Below are positions 31,482 through 42,926 of a stretch of 64,000 nt of DNA, piece by piece. The notes beneath the pieces were generated by a model, which saw only the letters and a list, made by a program, of their open reading frames with translations, made no database searches and was not told where the DNA came from. The stretch is from assembly GCF_050947875.1 (NCBI RefSeq), contig NC_134568.1:203882729-203946728 (forward strand), given 5' to 3'. The first letter of the stretch is position 1, and each line of letters begins with the position of its first letter. The stretch is from Dermacentor variabilis. Taxonomy: Eukaryota; Arthropoda; Arachnida; Ixodida; Ixodidae. Position numbers and translations under genes: made by a program.

Positions 31482-34340
31482 TATCATCATCATCATCATC
31501 AGCCTAGTTACGCCCACTGCAGGGCAAAGGCCTCTCCCATACTTCTCCAACTACCCCGGTCATGTACTAATTGTGGCCATGTTGTCCCTGCAAACGTCTT
31601 AATGTCATCCGCCCACCTAACTTTCTGCCGCCCCCTGCTACGCATCCCTTCCCTTGGAATCCAGTCCGTAACCCTTAGTGACCATCGGTTATCTTCCCTC
31701 CTCATTACATGTCCGGCCCATGCCCATTTCTTTTTCTTGATTTCAACTAAGATGTCGTTTACCCGCGTTTGTTGCCTCACCCAATCTGCTCTTTTCTTAT
31801 CCCTTAACGTCACACCCATCATTCTTCTTTCCATAGCTCGTTGCGTCGTCCTCAATTTCAGCAGAACCCTTTTCGTAAGTCTCCAGGTTTCTGCCCCATA
31901 TGTGAGTACTGGTAACACACAGCTGTTATACACTTTCCTTTTGAGGGATAGTGGCAACCTGCTGTTCATGATTTGAGAATGCCTGCCAAACGCACCCCAG
32001 CCCATTCTTATTCTTCTGGTTATTTCAGTCTCATGATCCGGATCCGTGGTCACTACCTGCCCTAAGTAGATGTAGTCCCTTACCCCTTCCAGTGCTTCGC
32101 TACCTATCGTAAACTGCTGTTCTCTTCCGAGCCTGTTAAACATTACTTTAGTTTTCTGCAGATTAATTTTCAGACCCACCCTTCTGCTTTGCCTCTCCAG
32201 GTCAGTGAGCATGCATTGCAATTGGTCTCCTGAGTTACTAAGCAAGGCAATATCATCAGCGAATCGCAAGTTGCTAAGGTATTCTCCATCAACTTTTATC
32301 CCCAATTCTTCCCACTCCAGGCCTCTGAATACCTCCTGTAAACATGCTGTGAATAGCATTGGAGATATCGTATCTCCGTGCCTGACGCCTTTCTTTATAG
32401 GGATTTTGTTGCTTTCTTTGTGGAGGACTACGGTGGCTGTGGAGCCGCTATAGATATCTTCCAGTATCTTTACATATGGCTCATCTACACCCTGATTCCG
32501 TAATGCCTCCATGACTGCTGAGGTTTCGACTGAATCAAACGCTTTCTCGTAATCAATGAAAGCTATATATAACGGTTGGTTATATTCTGCACATTTCTCT
32601 ATCACTTGATTGATAGTGTGAATATGGTCTATTGTTGAGTAGCCTTTACGGAATCCTGCCTGGTCCTTTGGTTGACAGAAGTCTAAGGTGTTCCTGATTC
32701 TATTTGCGATTACCTTAGTAAATACTTTGTAGGCAACGGACAGTAAGCTGATCGGTCTATAATTTTTCAAGTCTTTGGCGTCCCCTTTCTTATGGATTAG
32801 GATTATGTTAGCGTTCTTCCAAGATTCCGGTACGCTCGAGGTTATGAGGCATTGCGTATACAGGGTGGCCAGTTTCTCTAGAACAATCTGACCACCATCC
32901 TTCAACAAATCTGCTGTTACCTGATCCTCCCCGGCTGCCTTCCCCCTTTGCATAGCTCCTAAGGCTTTCTTTACTTCTTCTGGCGTTACCTGTGGGATTT
33001 CGAATTCCTCTAGGCTATTCTCTCTTCCACTATCGTCGTGGGTGCCACTGGTACTGTATAAATCTCTATAGAACTCCTCAGCCACTTGAACTATCTCATC
33101 CATATTAGTAACGATATTGCCGGCTTTGTCTCTTAACGCACACATCTGATTCTTGCCTATTCCTAGTTTCTTCTTCACTGTTTTTAGGCTTCCTCCGTTC
33201 CTGAGAGCCTGTTCAATTCTATCCATATTATAGTTCCTGATGTCCGCTGTCTTACGCTTGTTGATTAACTTAGAAAGTTCTGCCAGTTCTATTCTAGCTG
33301 TAGGGTTAGAGGCTTTCATACATTGGCGTTTCTTGATCAGATCTTTCGTCTCCTGCGATAGCTTACTGGTTTCCTGTCTAACGGAGTTACCACCGACTTC
33401 TATTGCGCACTCCTTAATGGTTCCCATGAGATAGTCGTTCATTGCTTCAACACTAAGGTCCTCTTCCTGAGTTAAAGCCGAATGCCTGTTCTGTAGCTTG
33501 ATCCGGAATTCCTCTAGTTTCCCTCTTACCGCTAATTCATTGATTGGCTTCTTGTGTACCAGTTTCTTCCGTTCCCTCCTCAAGTCTAGGCTAATTCGAG
33601 TTCTTACCATCCTATGGTCACTGCAGCGTACCTTGCCGAGTACGTCTACATCTTGTATGATGCCAGGGTTCGCGCAGAGTATGAAGTCGATTTCATTTCT
33701 AGTCTCACCATTCGGGCTCCTCCACGTCCACTTTCGACTAACCCGCTTGCGGAAAAAGGTGTTCATTATCCGCATATTATTCTGTTCTGCAAACTCTACT
33801 AATAATTCTCCTCTGCTATTCCTAGAGCCTATGCCATATTCCCCCACTGACTTGTCTCCAGCCTGCTTCTTGCCTACCCTGGCATTGAAGTCGCCCATCA
33901 GTATACTGTATTTTGTTTTGACTTTACCCATCGCCGATTCCACGTCTTCATAAAAGCTTTCGACTTCCTGGTCATCATGGCTGCATGTAGGGGCATAGAC
34001 TTGTACCACCTTCAATTTGTACCTCTTATTAAGTTTCACAACAAGACCTGCCACCCTCTCGTTAATGCTATATAATTCCTGTATGTTACCAGCTATTTCC
34101 TTATTAATCAGGAATCCGACTCCTAGTTCTCGTCTCTCCGCTAAGCTCCGGTAACACAGTACATGCCCGCTTTTTAGCACTGTATATGCTTCTTTTGTCC
34201 TCCTAACCTCACTGAGCCCTATTATATCCCATTTACTACCCTCTAATTCCTCCAATAATACTGCTAGACTCGCCTCACTAGATAGCGTTCTAACGTTAAA
34301 CGTTGCCAGGTTCAGATTCCAATGGCGGCCTGTCTTAGTG
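31482..34340 (-). mobile_element. RTE-clade LINE, near-intact copy (2.86 kb)
   Basis: Flanked by AAGTTTT on both sides (31475-31481 and 34341-34347), read as the target duplication. The 3' tail is an (ATG)n repeat (31483-31500), typical of RTE elements. Both untranslated regions are almost absent: the coding frame starts about 25 nt from the 5' end and the stop is ~9 nt before the tail. A second copy at 52551-55400 has nearly the same 5' boundary, so this is probably full length. Confidence 0.88.
31508..34255 (-). CDS. RTE LINE endonuclease-reverse transcriptase (915 codons from first ATG)
   Basis: One open frame. Endonuclease (residues ~1-220): GLSEVRR, MGDFNARVG, IDFILCANPG and CSDHRMV. 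RT (~430-720): KKGDAKDLKNYRPISLLSV, FIDYEKAFDSVE, GVRHGDTISP (H where RTE elements usually have Q) and FADDIALL near residue 665. C-terminus: WAGHVMRREDNRWS...GRQKVRWADD, typical of RTE/BovB-like LINEs. Upstream of the first ATG the frame stays open through NLATFNVRTLSSEA. The matching position of the sister copy (55383-55381) is ATG, here CTG (34315-34313), so the original start was probably lost and the protein would lack ~21 residues including the catalytic N of FNVRT. The enzyme nicks DNA and primes cDNA synthesis in the nucleus. Confidence 0.85.
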   Translation of the reverse strand: MEELEGSKWDIIGLSEVRRTKEAYTVLKSGHVLCYRSLAERRELGVGFLINKEIAGNIQELYSINERVAGLVVKLNKRYKLKVVQVYAPTCSHDDQEVESFYEDVESAMGKVKTKYSILMGDFNARVGKKQAGDKSVGEYGIGSRNSRGELLVEFAEQNNMRIMNTFFRKRVSRKWTWRSPNGETRNEIDFILCANPGIIQDVDVLGKVRCSDHRMVRTRISLDLRRERKKLVHKKPINELAVRGKLEEFRIKLQNRHSALTQEEDLSVEAMNDYLMGTIKECAIEVGGNSVRQETSKLSQETKDLIKKRQCMKASNPTARIELAELSKLINKRKTADIRNYNMDRIEQALRNGGSLKTVKKKLGIGKNQMCALRDKAGNIVTNMDEIVQVAEEFYRDLYSTSGTHDDSGRENSLEEFEIPQVTPEEVKKALGAMQRGKAAGEDQVTADLLKDGGQIVLEKLATLYTQCLITSSVPESWKNANIILIHKKGDAKDLKNYRPISLLSVAYKVFTKVIANRIRNTLDFCQPKDQAGFRKGYSTIDHIHTINQVIEKCAEYNQPLYIAFIDYEKAFDSVETSAVMEALRNQGVDEPYVKILEDIYSGSTATVVLHKESNKIPIKKGVRHGDTISPMLFTACLQEVFRGLEWEELGIKVDGEYLSNLRFADDIALLSNSGDQLQCMLTDLERQSRRVGLKINLQKTKVMFNRLGREQQFTIGSEALEGVRDYIYLGQVVTTDPDHETEITRRIRMGWGAFGRHSQIMNSRLPLSLKRKVYNSCVLPVLTYGAETWRLTKRVLLKLRTTQRAMERRMMGVTLRDKKRADWVRQQTRVNDILVEIKKKKWAWAGHVMRREDNRWSLRVTDWIPREGMRSRGRQKVRWADDIKTFAGTTWPQLVHDRGSWRSMGEAFALQWA

Positions 34341-36966
34341 AAGTTTTAGTGAATGCTTATGGCGGGAATGCCTGGGGTCAGCTAGCGATATATACAACGA
34401 AATATTTATTCGTAATGCATTGTGTATTAATTGGACCAATAATTTTAGTCTTGCTAGTTTGGCGCGGTTTTGCAGAGTAGGAATGCAAGCTTGTTTTAGC
34501 AGTTGGGTAGGTGAATCGCTATTCTTGTATTCGTTATAGATGAATCTAATTGCCTTTCGCTGCACTCCTTCTAGTTTGTTAATAAGCTCTTGTGTATAAG
34601 GAAACCAAATTGTGTTACCATATTCGAGAACTGGGCAAATAAATGCGTTGTATGATAGCAGTTTAATTTCTGGTGGCGCAGCTCGAAGTCTTCTTCTGAG
34701 GAAGAACAGCGGTTTTAAAGCAGATGGTATGATACTGTTAATATGAGGTTCCCATCTTAGGTCATGTGAAATGATCAAGCCAAGATATTTATGCTCATGA
34801 ACTCGGGTGAGTGGCATGTTATTAATAGTGTATTCGAAGTCAGACCTATGTTTTGGCGGGTTATAGATAAAAAGGCAGTTTTTTTTAATGTTCAGTTCCA
34901 TCTGGCCACTTTTTACACCACATCACTACATCATGAAGGGCGCTGTTTAAATCAACGTGATCATTCATAGAGTTAATTTCATTATAAAGAATGCAGTCAT
35001 CGGCAAAAAGTTTAATTTTAACTCGGATGTTAGAGGGCAAATCATCAATAAAAATAAGGAATAAAGTGGGAGTAAAGACGCACCCTTGAGGCACCCCCGA
35101 TGTAACTGTTCCAATGGAAGAAATTTCTCTGTTAACAACAACATACTCAAACCGGTTGGTTAAGTAATCTTCAATCCGATTGACAATAGAACCGTTGCCT
35201 AAAGTTGTTTTCAGTTTGCTGATTAGTTTTTGATGGGTTACTCTTTCAAACGCCTTCGAAAAATCTAATGCTATCAAGTCAACTTGGTTTTGATTATCAA
35301 TGCTTTGGGATAAGTCATGCGTTAATTCAACTAATTGGGTCATGGTTGAAAGTCCCTGCAGGAAACCATGTTGGATAGGCGATAATATTTGTGCTTGCTC
35401 TAGATAGCTCGTGATATGCTTTAGTAGGATATGCTCTAATAATTTTCCGACTGTGGACGTTAGCAATATTGCTCTGTAATTACCGAAATCACTTTTGCTT
35501 CCTGCTTTATGAACGGGGATTACTTTCGCTATTTTCCATTCTTTTTCAAGACTACATGTTCATAAGGATTTGTTAAACATTAGATGTAGATATTTCGCGT
35601 TGAGTTCGCCAAATCTTTGAAGAAAAGTGTTGGGAATATTGTCCAGGCTGTTTCCTTTCTTTTATGTCTATTGATAGAAATAAATTTGAGCACTCCTGAC
35701 TCAGTTATCGTTGGCATGTCTAGCGGTCTCTGGTCGTAGTGATTCACCTCTAGAATGCGACCATCGTCAGCAGTGAACACAGACTGGAAGTATGTATTTA
35801 AGGAATTTGCAAAAGTTAAATTTTGTTCCTGAGAATTGAGAGTGTTGCTTTTTTTGGGGGGAGCTAAGATACTTCGAAAACTTTCCAGGGGAATGTTGTA
35901 AAAAAATAGGAAGCGTAACTGAAAAGTATTGTTCTTTCGCTGTACTAATCTTTGCTTTGATTTCATTGACGGCGCACGTGAGTTTATGTTTATGTTGAGG
36001 AAATTTTTTTGTTTTGAGCAATTTTCTTAGTCGCTTCACTTTGCGCTTCGCATGAATCACATCATGTGTTATCCATGGGTTATTTCTATTTATTCGTTTG
36101 GTTTTTGTTGGTATATGGTTATTGATGCAGTGGGTTTACATTGGCTTTAAACCTTTCCCATAATGTGTCTATACCAGTGTCTGAATAATTAGCGAGTTCT
36201 TTAAATGACTGATATTCCAAAATTAAGTAATTAACTATGCTCGAGTCATCAGCTTTTGTAAAGTCTGGATAATTAGTTTTCGAAATAGAATGATTTGTTG
36301 TTGCCCTAATGGGCGTAGTGCATAATATTAATTTGTGATCTGATATTCCATCTAGCACTGCTAAGTTAGTTTTATCGATCGAAAAGTGATTGTTCAGAAA
36401 GATGAGGTCAAGAATGTTGGATGCATTGCCTTGAACACGTGTCGGCTCGCTGACAACTTGTGACAAGTCAAAACTAAGCATAATATCAAAAACAATTTCT
36501 GAACAAGGAGAGCGATAACACATAGTTGGCCAGTCGATATCTGGAAGGTTGAAATCCCCAAGAAGGATCAGCGAGGCTTTTAGTACATGAAGCTTCATAT
36601 ACAGATATAATGATGCCATTGCGCGTTCACCTGTCGAAGGGCTACGTAAACACAACCGACACTGATAGCGGTCGCACCAAAACTCAATTTGCAAAAAAGT
36701 CCTTGGGAATTCTCTGCTTCTGGTAAGACAGTGAAAGGAATTTTTTTATTTATTAGTAAAGCCACTCTTCCCTCTCGCATTAACCTGTCTTTGCGCACAG
36801 TCACATAGTCGGGTGGGGCTATTTCTTTGTCCTGTATGTCATCTGTAAGCCACGTTTCTGTAATCGCCATGAAGTCAGGCTCTAGGACGATAAGAAGATA
36901 CCCTAGTGCGTCAAGCTTGTTCAGGATACTACGCGCATTTACGTTTGCAAAGGTTGTTTGTTTCAT
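34341..36966 (-). pseudogene. CR1/L2-like LINE ORF2: endonuclease and RT part (broken)
   Basis: From ~36966 downward, in several frames: ANVNARSILNKLDAL and AITETWLTDD (endonuclease start); ILLGDFNLPDIDWP (~36560) and DGISDHKLI (~36330); then a linker. RT: EWKIAKVIPVHKAGSKSDFG (~35545), DLIALDFSKAFERV, TSGVPQGCVFTPTLFLIFID (~35100) and FADDCILY (~35000). Thumb: YLGLIISHDLRWEPHI (~34790) and LEGVQRKAIRFIYN (~34580). Frameshifts near 36650, 36060 and 34900 break it. It ends where the RTE element is inserted. Confidence 0.8.
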
Positions 36967-38520
36967 TTTTGGCCAAGGACATAAGATCTCCCTCAGGCTA
37001 CATGGCCTGCGGTCTAATGTTCCTAAATCACGTGATTAACGCTGTATGTGTGCGTGGTGTCGCGGACATTCCCTCAGAAGGTGCTGCACGTCCTCATCCG
37101 CGTGGCGACAACTGGGCTCCGGACTGTAAGCTCGTGAAGTTTTATGTAGAAAGTGTTTTGTGTTCGCGGTACCAAGCTGCAGACGATGAATGTTTCAAAG
37201 GCTTTAGGTGTATTTAATGTGGACGGAATATTAAATTAAAGTGATGGGTCAATATGAAATAAATCTGAAGATTTTGGCTTCAGATCAAACCATATCACTT
37301 TGCAACCATGGGCTGAGATCTGTCTTAGTATGTGCCGCAATTCGCCTTGGGTTAGAGGGAGACCATGTTTGCCCTTATTAACATGTGCTTGTCCAGCTGC
37401 CTTGTCTGCTGGAACATTTGCAGGGATATTGCGTTGGCCAGGTATACAGTAAAACTTTATCGTGCGATTCCCTTCACTTGATTTTGTGAGTTCCTTTAGC
37501 GTCTCGTAAACTAACACCATGTTTTGCCAATGGCTGATGTCACCATGAAGTGAAGACAAAGCTACCTGCGAGTCTCAAAGGATGACCCATTGTTCCCCTT
37601 CTTGCATTGAATTTATGTATCGTAACAAAGACAATATTGGAGAAAGTTCTGCTGTTGTTTATGATGTCGTTTGAGATAGTTTAAACGCCTGTGTTTGCTT
37701 CCTTTCTGGAATGTCAAAGACAGCTGTAGAAGAATTTGTTTGGCAAGAACCATCAGTGTGCGCTTGAATATAGCCAGGGTATTCCGAAAGTATATCCGGT
37801 ATAACGCTTCTTGTTGTGCTGCTATAGCATAAGTACATCTCATTCGCGATTGTGAACCCAATACCGGTGAAACCGTAATTATGTGCAGCTGTACTTGGCT
37901 TCTCTTCGTGGAGCGCGTATTTAGCCGCACGGTGAACTAGCCCTGGAGGTAGTTGATCTCATTCGCGAATAATTCCTTTAACTGAAACTTCTATTTTTGG
38001 AGCGATGAGTCGCCATGGAGGGTAGGATACATCTGAGAACCAAAATTCGTGATGTGGTAGTAAATCTTTGTGCACCTGAATCACCGAATTGAGGTTCACC
38101 CTGTCTCTCTCAATAAGTGCAATTGCTAGTGGGTGCCTTTTGTGCTGCACTGAAACGCGAAAGTAGTGTCTACAGGTTTCAATCGTCCTCATAATAGGAA
38201 ATGGAGGATGACGTGCCTCTGCAATTACTGAGGAACTTGATGTTGCTCGAGGAGCGCCTAAACATACTAAGACTTCTAGCTGTTAATCTTTGAAGCCTCT
38301 CTTCAGATGAACGGGAGATTCAATGTAGAACAAGTGCAGAATATGCTATATTTTGCTTTATAAGTGCATTATCTACTTTTAGTCGGTATAAAACTGAGCC
38401 TCCGTATGTTATGCCTTTAGCCTCCCTATGTTATGCCTAACATTTATTATTGCCTTTATTTGTTCTTTCGGGGCTTTAATGTGAGAATTCCAAGAAAGTT
38501 AGCTTTGCTCATGCGTCGGT
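36967..38520 (-). pseudogene. Outer I-like LINE relic: RT thumb, RNase H and C-terminal CCHC
   Basis: On the minus strand, from ~38500: an RT C-terminal signature SEERLQRLTARSL (~38300); a linker FWFSDVSYPPWRLI (~38020); an RNase H start AHTDGS (~37760); ALSSLHGDISHWQ (~37560) and CIPGQRNIPANVPADKAAG (~37445); then CRHADEDVQHLLRECPRH (~37100), LDRRP and EILCPWP (~36975). It matches the domain order of the I-like ORF2 at 18-22 kb. Stops and shifts are frequent. The frame runs straight into the CR1-like endonuclease at 36966, marking the insertion point. Confidence 0.7.
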
Positions 38521-39719
38521 GATATGGAATGCTCCAAAAGGCGTAATTCTTCACTGCGTCATTAATTTACTTGTACGCTACAACGCAGTACACAGCCATG
38601 GTAGGCTAAAATGTTTATTTCGGGGCATGTTTACCACAGGAACGTATCCCACAAAGTTAAAAAAATCCGAGGACACTAGGGGTGGTAACATCAGTGAAAG
38701 CTTACTCGATTAAATGTATTCCGCAAAACGATTAATTGTCATCGATGTCTGCATTTCATTTAATCGACTTAATCGATTAGGCATGTTCGATTGATCGCTT
38801 TCTAGAGTTTGCAAGGAGGGGCGCACACATTTTCTAATCGTACTAGAATGGCAGTGCACGAGCAGTGGCTGTCGACTGTTTTCGCGAGTCACGAGTGACG
38901 CCGAGCCGAGCGCCTCCCCTCGCTTCCTCCACGCGCCACCAAGCCGCCCGAAGCCGGAGGCTTGAAATGTCCTTTGCAATTCATGGCATAGTATAGAAAC
39001 CCATCCATCGTCGTTTCGCTCCCACTCTACAAAGACGTGGCACAGCATTCGTGGCGGTTTGGAGTATAGCGATCATAGCGATCGAGTTCATGTCCATTCC
39101 AGCAAATCTATAGCTTCCGAGCTGTCTATTCTCGTACGCTGGTTGGGTGGTCTTTCAAAGAAAGGGTCGGTTTCACACAAACTTGCCAGCCAATTGACAT
39201 CACTTCGCTCTGTAGGAAATAGCATGTGGCTTAAAATCTTAAACCAGTACTTTTCTTTTCCCTTTGCATATTGCAATTTCTTGCATATTTTGGTTGGGCT
39301 TCACCTTTCACTTTTGCTATTTTTCTTCTTTCTTGTTTATTTTTACAGTACAGGGATTCGCTAGTGCCATGTAACTTGCTTAATTTTGCTACAATTGCCA
39401 TTTTATAGCATATATTGTTGATCTTTTCAAAGGCCACTAGCGCCAACTCTTATTTAGCCTTTAATAAATTAAAGATTGTTCTTTATAAAATTTTATTAGC
39501 CTCATGTGTGACCGATGGCGGCGCTGCGAATGGCGGTGACGTAAATCGGGGGACCCACCTCTGTCGTCTGCCACGCTCCGGCTATAGAATAACTTCATTT
39601 TCAGGCGTTTTCTCGCGCTCTGACTGCGTCTTGTGTTGCACGACGCTCTCCAATGACTGTCTGTATTTTTTTCTACGTTTAGTTCTATAAATGACAGCAT
39701 TAGGAAGAACAATTGAATA

Positions 39720-39850
39720 CAGTAATGCTGTGGGTTTACGTGCCCAAACAACCATTTGATTATGAGGTTTACCGTAGTGGGGGACTCCGTATTAATTTTG
39801 AGAACCAGGGGATCTGTAACGTGCCCCCGTGCACAAGACACGGCCTCGCC
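39720..39850 (-). mobile_element. SINE body fragment, tick type
   Basis: TGATTATGAGG...CGTAGTGGGGGACTCCGTATTA...TAACGTGCCCCC matches the body of the SINE at 16201-16428. The tRNA-like head is missing. Confidence 0.65.
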
Positions 39851-39914
39851 ACTGATATGCGACATTAGCGTGACAACAAACGTTGTATATTTATTGTATC
39901 TGTTTTATCACAAT

Positions 39915-40140
39915 CCAATGTGGTAGCCCAGTGGCTATTTCGTTGCGCTGCTAAGCTCGAGGTCGCTGACTGGACCCCGGCTGCGGCGGCGGCATTTCGA
40001 TGGGGGCAACATGCGAAAACGCTCAGCTATACGTAAATTTAGGTGCACGTTAAAGCACCATAGGTGGTCAAAATGAATCCGGAGTTCTCCATTATGGCGT
40101 GCCTCTTTATCATATGGTGGTTTGGGCACGTAAAATTTCA
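39915..40140 (+). mobile_element. tRNA-derived SINE, tick type, with head
   Basis: GGTAGCCCAGTGGCTATTTCG (A box) and a degenerate B box (GACTGGACCCCGGC), then GGCATTTCGATGGGGGCAA and a body ending GGCGTGCCTCTTTATCATATGG. It is in the opposite orientation to the neighbouring fragment at 39720. Confidence 0.7.
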
Positions 40141-41869
40141 GAATTTGATTTTTTAAATTAAAAAGATGATATAATAACAGCACTCGCGGGCAGGAACAAG
40201 ATCTCGTGACCCACTTATAAAACATCGCGCCGAACGAGTAAATGAGAGTGTACGCAACTTTTGAAATGAAGCACGATGGCAAGACTCATTCACAAAATTT
40301 CGCGTCGGCTAAGTACCATTGTGCTTGAGTACAAATCTTAAATTTCGCTCGCAATTCTAGTTACTTGGTGTTGCATATATAAAAACTTTTCCGACCAGCA
40401 AAATCCATTATTTCTTTTTTCAGTGATAAGCGGTTTATCTCGAACATTAGTTGCACCACGCTGTATCATGTTGCGCAATCGTCAAACATGTTTTGCACTA
40501 TTTTCTTGCAGGTAAATCTCATTACCACTTTCTAAAGCAAAAATATTGTTTGTTTAGGTTAGCATAGGATTATTTCTGTTCTACGCACGATCAGACTAGC
40601 GAAGACCACGCGGAAGACATCACTTCATCAGCACAAAATAATACTATTGTTATAAAAAAATAAAAACGCAGGAACGTGTGCGAATATCTTATTGCGCTTT
40701 TGTAGGTCTTTCCTACTTCCCCCCGTACGTCTAGCCCCCCCCCCCCCCTTTTCTTTTGTTTCTAGTGTGTTTAGTGCTCCAGCAGCTTATTCGGTCAACT
40801 ACCAGCAAGCCTGAACTTCTCTTGCGTTTTTGTGCAATAAAACTGTCTTGCTTTAGTTTTAAACATGGATGACGCGCTTACAGAAGAAAATATTTTGAAA
40901 ACGGTTATCTACGCAAAGGCTGTCGCCGGTTTTTCAGCGCTAATTCTCATCGCTTGCAAAGTTCAGCACAGCAACACAAGACTACGTAACTTTGTTTTGC
41001 CCAGTAATTTTGTCCGCCCTTCTATCAGACGTTTAGGACTGAATTTTCGGGCCAATATTTCAAAAGCAGTGCATCAATTAACGCACCGCAGCGACTAGCT
41101 CGTTTTCTGAGAATGGCATCACACCTCTCTCATGATGTGCCTAACGCGCTGGGCGGCAACAAAATCAGAACGTCGGCGGCAAACGTAGACGGCGTCCAAA
41201 CACGCGCACGCGCTGGACTGACAAGCACAGTATTACAGCGCAGATGCCGTAGCTGAAGGCTAGATGCTGCAGTTCACCGTTGAAAGAGGGCCGACAAATC
41301 ATCATGAGTGCGCCGCGACAACGGAACAGCAACGACGGGAAACCAACGCCGTACGCGCACGCGCGCACACTGATGACTATAGCAGATGACGCCAGGAGCA
41401 ATCGACACAATGCGTGGTGACGACGGCAGGCCTGCTCGATTTCGCAGGAAATAGTGTCCTGTAACATTCCGCATATACTGTTCTACAAACCTGCAAACTC
41501 GCATTTCAAAAACTCGAGCCGAGGAGGTCTGCCGACCGCGCCCAGTTGCCTTCACGTAGCGAGCTCGTGCGCGGCTCGACAGCGGTATCTCCCTCCTGAC
41601 GTCAGACGCCAGAGTGCACCACTCAAACATCTAGGGATTAATACGCTTGTATTTCTATCTTGGTTCAACCTTTCAAACACTAAAAGGGGTTCCTACAAAA
41701 GTAGGTAACTGTGTTTCAACCTTTCTAAGGTGCCCGGCAGAAATTTCGAGTAATTAATTAATCGACGAAAAACCCTGCATCGAAAACGATCAATCGATTT
41801 AAGACTAAAACGATGAATGATTAATCCTTAATCGAATAAAAAAATTAATCGACCATCGCTAGAGGACAC

Positions 41870-42855
41870 CTAAGCACTTCTTATGAGTTGCGAATGCTAA
41901 AACATTAATGCGGAATTGAACGCCGCTGAGCGGTCCTTCGATTTATGATCTCCTCGCGGGCGAGCAAGCGCGTTGAGGCGCTCCGTGCGTTTTGACTTGG
42001 CCTTACCGAGGCGCAATTGCAACGCAGGCGAGCGCGCGCGCGGACAAGGAACGCGCGGATAACACAAGCAGCCAGAGAACAGCGTCCGCACACGTCGTCT
42101 TATCTGCCGCCCTTGCGGCGCGCTGGCGACGCCCTCGCGAAACGCATGGTGCGCTATACAAGCAACACGTGTTGCCATTCGGCCACTCTGCTGCTTCGAG
42201 GCGCACTCGTGATCTGGTGTCGCAGCCAATGGGAATTTAGGTGTCGTTTCGCTGCTACACAGTGTTGCGCCACACTGCGTGCCTATCATCGAGGCAACGG
42301 GAGTTTCTCATGTTGGTCTCATTGAGACTTTTCACCTAACTATAATAATTAAGAAGTTTGTTAATTAAGACTAATGATCTAATCAGGGGCAATGCAAAAT
42401 ATAATCTGAGTATCTCCAAGCGGCGGCAAACATTACCTTGGTTCTCTCCGGCTACGTAGTATTTGCATACTTTAAAGTTTGGTTCAAGTTAAGTGAAACA
42501 CCTTGTATATTTCTTTGCAATTCGAATTATTCTCCGCAGTTTCCAATATCACCGCCGAAGAAGGTCATAGTGTGCGACGTCACCAAAGATCATGTTAACT
42601 TGAGCGAACGACCCGTATACCGATTGTGGTAAGGCGTGATATGAATGACGTAGAAAACAGCCGATACTGTAAAAGTCTTATTGCTTCAGGTTTACATGCT
42701 GTTTAGAGATTGATTATAGACAAAAGTCGTTAATCTTGACCAAACCCGTGTACGCTGTAACCAAGCGAAGGTACTGGCGGATAACGCGAATCTACGTTAG
42801 ATATGAGCCACTGGAGTTGTATACTGCTGAGATTGCTTTAGAGCCTATTTGTAGA
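41870..42855. other. No recognised gene
   Basis: A GC-rich patch (41930-42300) has overlapping frames on both strands but no family match. Confidence 0.35.
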
Positions 42856-42858
42856 CTT

Positions 42859-42862
42859 TAAT

Positions 42863-42922
<60 letters not shown>
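42859..42922. repeat. (CA)n-(TA)n compound microsatellite
   Basis: CACACA tract followed directly by ATATAT. Confidence 0.97.

Positions 42923-42926
<4 letters not shown>

Larger units (their letters stand above)
31039..36966 (-). mobile_element. CR1/L2-like LINE, interrupted by an RTE LINE
   Basis: The element is in two pieces, 34341-36966 (endonuclease and RT) and 31039-31481 (ORF end, 3' UTR and AAAT-repeat tail at 31039-31061). Closing the RTE insertion restores the order of the reading frame around HSLKL/KEYAF. It is itself inserted in an I-like LINE. The 5' end lies within or just before the endonuclease start, so it is 5' truncated. Confidence 0.8.
38677..41861. mobile_element. Probable non-autonomous hAT element (3185 bp)
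   Basis: Flanked by GAGGACAC on both sides (38669-38676 and 41862-41869), an 8-bp duplication. The ends are TAGGGGTGGTAACATC and, inverted, TAGCGATGGTCGATTA: short imperfect inverted repeats of the hAT kind. Both subterminal regions are rich in ATCGAT/CGATTAAT motifs. No transposase is recognised inside. Two SINEs sit within it (39720-39850 and 39920-40140). The family call is inferred from the duplication length and termini. Confidence 0.65.

Noticed and set aside
31508..34255. Calling the RTE element BovB and a case of horizontal transfer
   Set aside because: RTE-type motifs are clear, but distinguishing BovB from other RTE lineages needs a phylogeny. Nothing here shows transfer.
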